Below are positions 60,026-64,000 of a DNA stretch of 64,000 bases, one piece after another. Location: assembly GCA_024233215.1 (NCBI GenBank), contig JACKPW010000027.1, positions 1-64,000 on the forward strand. Direction: 5' to 3'. Origin of the DNA: Verrucomicrobiales bacterium (GTDB lineage Bacteria > Verrucomicrobiota > Verrucomicrobiia > Limisphaerales > J093). A program made the translations under genes and the position numbers. Numbering within the stretch: position 1 is the stretch's first letter; every line of letters starts with the position of its first letter. Below the pieces are notes generated by a model that did no database searches, had not been told where the DNA came from, and was given only the letters and a program-made list of their open reading frames with translations.

Positions 60026-63000
60026 TCAGCCCTCATTGAGGATCTTCCTCGCCTCCGCCAGCATCGGATCCTTCAAACCGGCGACGACGGCCTTCTGCAA
60101 CTGCTTGCGTCCTTCGGGTTCGTTGTCGGACCGGCATTGCGCCATTCCCAGATAGAACAAGGCCTCAGCGTCCTCCGGCCGGGCCCGGACCACGCCTTGA
60201 AGCAGGGTGACGGCGTATCGGTAATCCTGCTTCTGGTAGCTGAGTCGGGCCAGCGCCAGCGCCACCTGCACGTCCTCCGGTCCGGTCTGGCGCAGCTCAA
60301 GCAGGCGTTCGTAAGCACTCGCCGACTGCGCGGGATCCAGGGCCAGGGCGAGGGCCAGGCCGCGTTTCGCCGGGGTAAACTCAGGCAACGCCGCCAGCAC
60401 CTTTTGGTAGAGGGGGATCGCCTCGCCGGATTTACCCTGAGCCTCGAGGAGGGCGGCACGAGCCATTAATGCCGGAGTATCCGAGGGATCCCGCCCGAGC
60501 ACCGACTGAATCTGCGACTCGGCGTCCGCCGGAACGGATGGTGCCAGGACAATCCGGGTCATCGCGACAAAGGTCTGCGCCGCTGCCGCATGTCCCCCTT
60601 CGGGCGCCAGTTCCAGGACGCGCTGCATGGTCGTGTTGGCCTCCTCAACCCGGCCGACACCGTAACTGGCCCATGCGAGGTCGAACAGCGCGTCCGGATC
60701 ATCCCTGAAATGTCGTGCGGCCCCCTGCAACACGCCGTAGGCCTGCCGGTGTTCCCCGCCTGCGAGCAACAAGTGCCCGAGCAGAGCTGCCGGCGCGGCA
60801 TCGAACGGAGCCAGTTGGCGGGCTCGCCGGGCCGCAGGAAGCGCCTTAACCGGATCGTTCAGCGGACCGGCATACAACCGGGCCAATTCCAGCGCAGGTC
60901 CCGCCGCGGCCGGGTTCTGCTTGAGCATCTCCTCGTATTGGGCCGCCGCCGCCGCGGGCCGCCCCTCTGCGGCGTGGAGGGCCGCCAGGCGGGCCCGGGC
61001 ACTCAGGTTCCCGGGCTGGTCCCGGACCAGCTTCTCCAAGGTTGCCAGATCGACCGGTCCCGCGGCACCGGTCGTCTGCTTGAGCAGCGCCAGCTGGGAT
61101 TGGGCTTCCGCCTTGCCGGGAAACTCCTGCGGCGAACTCACCGCTTGTTCCAGCGCGGCCACGGCGACGTCGGCCTGGCCCAACATGACTTGAGTCATGC
61201 CGAGATGGTACTGGACCTCGGGCTGGCCGGGGAGCGCCTCCGCCGCCTCCCGAATCAACGGAAGGGCGGCCTGACGGTCGCCTCGCTGATACAGAATCCA
61301 TCCCAAGGTATCCGCGATGGCACCGTCCTGCGGATAGAGCTGCCGGGCTTTCTGCGCCAGCTCCAAGGCCCGGTCCAGATTCGGCAGCCGGGTGGTGTAG
61401 AGGTAGGCCAGGTTGTTCAAGGCCGGCCCGAACTCCGGTCGGATGGTCACGATCTTTTCGTATGTGTCCCGCGCCTTCTCCGGTTGGTCCATGCCCTCAT
61501 ACAACGTGCCGAGGACGAGCATCGAACCCACGTCATTCGTGCGCCTGCCCACCAGGGTCTCCAGTTCCCGCGCCGCCGCGACCAGGTTGGTCTTTGCCAG
61601 GTAAATGCCGGAAAGCAACTGGTAGGAGTTGGAGAATTCCGGATTCAGTTCAAGCGACTCCCGCAGGGCCGCCTCGGCCTCAGGCCACTTGCGCTGCGCT
61701 GCCAGCACCCGTCCCTCGAGATACTTCAGCGGGGCGGAGTTGGTCTGACTGGCGAGCTGGTCCTGCACGAGTTTGAGGGCGACCGGAGCGTTGGTGGCCG
61801 CGATCTCTATGTCCACCAACTGATAGAGGCTCAGGAGGTTGCCGGGAGCGATTTCAAGGCTCTTTCGGAACGCCTCGCGGGCATCCTCAACCCGGCCCTG
61901 TTGCCGCCGGAGCCGCCCCAGGAAGAACTGGAACATGTCATTTTCCGGCGCGACTTGGATCAGTCCCTGACAGGTCGCCACCGCGTCATCGAGCCGACCG
62001 GCCGCGGTTTGGGCGTCGATCAGCAGCAGCCGCGTGTCCAATAGCAGCCGGGGATCCACGTCGTTGGTCCGGCTCGCCGCCTGGCTCAACAGTTGCTTGA
62101 GCGCTTCCACGGCGCCGCCGGCGTTCCCGGTCTGCATGGTGAGGCGTGCCCGGAGCAGATGGGCCTGCATCTCCACCGCATCCAGCCGGTTGGAACTGAG
62201 CAGGATGGCCCGGTCGAGGGTGCCTATCGCCTTGGCGGTTTCCCCCCCCGCCGCGTAGGTCTGCGCCAGTTGGAACTTGATCAATGGATTGGGACTCAGC
62301 CCCTGGTCGAAGGTCTCCCACTCGCTGGCCGCCTTCCCCGGTTCCTTCTGGACCTGGTGAATCTGCGTCCGTAACTGCCTGGCCTCCAGATTCAGCGGGT
62401 CACGGTCAAGAACCCGGGCCGTACGGGCCAGCGCCTGCTCATAGTCGCCGGCCTGGGCCTCAATCCGGGCCATCAGAAGCACCGCCGGATTGTAGTCGGG
62501 AGCCAGCTTGAGCAGCCGTTCCACCATGGCCCGGGCCTCCTCCTGCTTGCCCGTCATCAGTTTGAAGCCGGCATAGGCCACCCGTATTCGGGATCGGGTG
62601 GGGGCCAGCTCCACCGCCCGTACCATCGCGTTCTCCGCCGCAACGACATTGCTCCGCACTTGCTCGAGACGCGCGCGCTGGACGTACGCCTCCGCCAGGT
62701 CCGGCGCCAGGGCCAACACCCGCTGCAGCGAGTCCTCGGCCGCGTCAGTCTCCTCCTGCCGCAGCTCGAGAATCGATCGGGCAAGGAGCACCGGCGCGGA
62801 GTTGGGATGCTTCGCGTCCAGGTCCTGCAGCAGGCTCAGCGTGTTCGTCGTTTCCTCAGGCGAAGTGGCGGAAATCGCCAGCAACCGGAGGGCCTCCAGA
62901 TTGGTCGGGGACTGCGCCACCACCGAAAGGAGATCCTGGCGGGCCTTGTCGCGTTCCCCGCGGGCGAGTCGGAACTCCGCCAGTTGGCACCGCAGCACCG

Positions 63001-63286
63001 CATCCTCCGGTTCAATCCCCGCCTGTTGCAACAACTGCATCGCCCGGATGGGAGCACCCTGCTCACAGAAAACCCGGGCCATGCCGGTCAGCGCAACCCG
63101 GTTGGTGGGCTCGAACTGCAGGGCTTTGCGGTACTCAATGGAAGCTTTCTCGTACTCCTGACTGGAGAAGTAGCGCTCCGCCCGCGCCAGGTGCCGGTCT
63201 CGCTTCCCTTCCTGGGAACATCCCGGAAGGAGCATCAGGACGGCCACCGCCGTCAGCAGGAATTGGCTGAATTGACTCCGTTTCAT
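60026..63286 (-). CDS. prsT: PrsT-like TPR-repeat lipoprotein (PEP-CTERM system)
   Basis: 1086 residues from ATG 63286 (MKRSQFSQFLLTAVAVLMLL), with lipobox LPGC. At least twenty tetratricopeptide repeats follow throughout, e.g. ARAERYFSSQEYEKASIEYR KALQ, AEAYVQRARLEQVRSNVVAA, EKARDTYEKIVTIRPEFGPA LNNLAYLY, AIADTLGWILYQRGDRQAAL PLI, AAAAQYEEMLKQNPAAAGPA LEL, ALFYLGMAQCRSDNEPEGRK. Length, lipoprotein signal and repeat content match PrsT, the TPR lipoprotein of the exosortase/PEP-CTERM EPS system. The two PEP-CTERM proteins nearby support this; no exosortase is in the window. The symbol is by similarity of architecture, not proof. The frame extends upstream without function. Confidence 0.8.
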   Translation of the reverse strand: MKRSQFSQFLLTAVAVLMLLPGCSQEGKRDRHLARAERYFSSQEYEKASIEYRKALQFEPTNRVALTGMARVFCEQGAPIRAMQLLQQAGIEPEDAVLRCQLAEFRLARGERDKARQDLLSVVAQSPTNLEALRLLAISATSPEETTNTLSLLQDLDAKHPNSAPVLLARSILELRQEETDAAEDSLQRVLALAPDLAEAYVQRARLEQVRSNVVAAENAMVRAVELAPTRSRIRVAYAGFKLMTGKQEEARAMVERLLKLAPDYNPAVLLMARIEAQAGDYEQALARTARVLDRDPLNLEARQLRTQIHQVQKEPGKAASEWETFDQGLSPNPLIKFQLAQTYAAGGETAKAIGTLDRAILLSSNRLDAVEMQAHLLRARLTMQTGNAGGAVEALKQLLSQAASRTNDVDPRLLLDTRLLLIDAQTAAGRLDDAVATCQGLIQVAPENDMFQFFLGRLRRQQGRVEDAREAFRKSLEIAPGNLLSLYQLVDIEIAATNAPVALKLVQDQLASQTNSAPLKYLEGRVLAAQRKWPEAEAALRESLELNPEFSNSYQLLSGIYLAKTNLVAAARELETLVGRRTNDVGSMLVLGTLYEGMDQPEKARDTYEKIVTIRPEFGPALNNLAYLYTTRLPNLDRALELAQKARQLYPQDGAIADTLGWILYQRGDRQAALPLIREAAEALPGQPEVQYHLGMTQVMLGQADVAVAALEQAVSSPQEFPGKAEAQSQLALLKQTTGAAGPVDLATLEKLVRDQPGNLSARARLAALHAAEGRPAAAAAQYEEMLKQNPAAAGPALELARLYAGPLNDPVKALPAARRARQLAPFDAAPAALLGHLLLAGGEHRQAYGVLQGAARHFRDDPDALFDLAWASYGVGRVEEANTTMQRVLELAPEGGHAAAAQTFVAMTRIVLAPSVPADAESQIQSVLGRDPSDTPALMARAALLEAQGKSGEAIPLYQKVLAALPEFTPAKRGLALALALDPAQSASAYERLLELRQTGPEDVQVALALARLSYQKQDYRYAVTLLQGVVRARPEDAEALFYLGMAQCRSDNEPEGRKQLQKAVVAGLKDPMLAEARKILNEG

Positions 63287-63586
63287 GGTAGAAAATCTCC
63301 GTTCGGCGGGGCAGCACCTGGCACCGGTCAGCGCCCCCGGCATTTCCGGGCATCCCGATGCGCGCCGGCCCACAACCCGCGCTTCGCACCCTCGCTCGGT
63401 GTTGGCCGTCATATTCACCGATGCCTCCCTTGAAAACAAGAAGAAGCTCACGCACAGCCATAGGCTCACCTGATGCCCGGGTCAGTCTCCCCGTCGCCCC
63501 CGGTGCAGCTCGCGATTCGGCACGCTCCATGCTGTTCCGGAAATCGTCAGTTTGAATCCAGGTCCGGACCGGAAACCCACCACCCA

Positions 63587-64000
63587 ATGCGTCCCACCCC
63601 TGCCCCCACCCCGCCGGATGGTCCGAGAAGCGCCCCCGGCCGGCAATGGTGCTTCCGCCTTCTAACCGTGTTTCTCGTCCTGTCTGCCGGTCTCGTCTTG
63701 TCGGAGTGCGTGTGTCGCTGGCAGCAGCGCCGCATCCTGGAAAGTGACCAGTTGGAGCCGGGCATGGTCCAACGCGACCCCACGCTGGGCTGGCGGCTCA
63801 ACCCCGGCTGGTCCGGCGCCCATCGTCACCATGACTTTCAGGTCCACTACCAGGTCGGCCCCGATGGCTTTCGCGCCGACTTCCGCCCCCCAACCAACCC
63901 GGCGGGGCGTCCCTTCGTTGCCGTTCTGGGCGACAGTTTCACGTTCGGCCTCGGGGTCGACGACGATGAAACCTTCGTGCACTACTTGAATCAGCAACTG
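63587..64000 (+). CDS. SGNH/GDSL-hydrolase-like protein (5' part, cut by window end)
   Basis: An open frame of 138 codons from ATG 63587 that runs off the window. It begins MRPTPAPTPPDGPRSAPGRQ, has one membrane anchor (LLTVFLVLSAGLVLSECVCR), then LGWRLNPGWSGAHRHHDFQV, HYQVGPDGFRADFRPPTNPA, and VAVLGDSFTFGLGVDDDETF VHYLNQQL. The GDSFTFG motif carries the catalytic serine of SGNH hydrolases, and the preceding 'GxRD/GFRxDF' pattern is common in AlgX/AlgJ-like and related envelope-carbohydrate esterases. Divergent from the PrsT-like gene. The catalytic Asp-His block is beyond the window. Probably a membrane-anchored, periplasmic acyl-esterase or acetyltransferase-related protein of polysaccharide metabolism. 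Confidence 0.75.
   Translation, partial: MRPTPAPTPPDGPRSAPGRQWCFRLLTVFLVLSAGLVLSECVCRWQQRRILESDQLEPGMVQRDPTLGWRLNPGWSGAHRHHDFQVHYQVGPDGFRADFRPPTNPAGRPFVAVLGDSFTFGLGVDDDETFVHYLNQQL

Overview
The window looks like a chromosomal segment of a GC-rich Verrucomicrobiota bacterium (Limisphaerales/Pedosphaera-type is my best guess). The basis is content, not a search: PEP-CTERM surface proteins with a PrsT-like TPR lipoprotein, a dockerin-like protein, large secreted VCBS/ASPIC and PA14/Ig proteins, Tat-exported Gfo/Idh/MocA oxidoreductases, a GH127 enzyme, a collagen-like/S74 protein, and many mobile elements. This is the repertoire of a polysaccharide degrader.

Layout. 1-6 kb: small accessory genes, an intact and a deleted serine recombinase, and a 2.13-kb insertion sequence with 19-bp inverted ends. 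6.4-12.5 kb: a decayed four-gene transposon on the minus strand (zinc-ribbon protein, rve transposase, ExeA-like ATPase, AAA_25-type ATPase) split by an IS66 element with perfect ends and an 8-bp target duplication; nearly every gene here is frameshifted. 12.6-17.7 kb: cupin, SDR and AraC regulator, divergent from a secreted GH127 glycosidase. 17.8-20.7 kb: two chimeric genes (broken FGE-domain gene; kinase-head/collagen/S74 protein). 20.8-25.8 kb: a polytopic membrane protein and a MacAB-like three-gene efflux operon.

26.2-35.4 kb is the most unusual part: ten small genes, all on the plus strand, mostly membrane proteins or lipoproteins, separated by nine copies of a ~100-110-bp imperfectly palindromic spacer. 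Each spacer carries a short reading frame resembling MNDNAPTPPAAGRAGRAVGG. Its stop usually overlaps, or lies within about 15 nt of, the next gene's start. Decayed tyrosine-recombinase tails point inward from both ends of the array, and two copies of a 965-bp IS5-family element interrupt two of its genes. This resembles an integron cassette array but lacks the canonical GTTRRRY core.

35.4-64 kb: ordinary large genes for secreted and envelope proteins. They include a WHy-domain lipoprotein, a putative six-hairpin hydrolase, the PA14/Ig/triplicate-domain protein, a VCBS/ASPIC protein, two Gfo/Idh/MocA proteins, a YncE/phosphoesterase protein, an M3 peptidase with a chimeric head, a Tat-exported sugar-isomerase-like protein, two paralogous PEP-CTERM proteins flanking a dockerin-like protein, the PrsT-like TPR lipoprotein, and the start of an SGNH hydrolase cut by the window edge.
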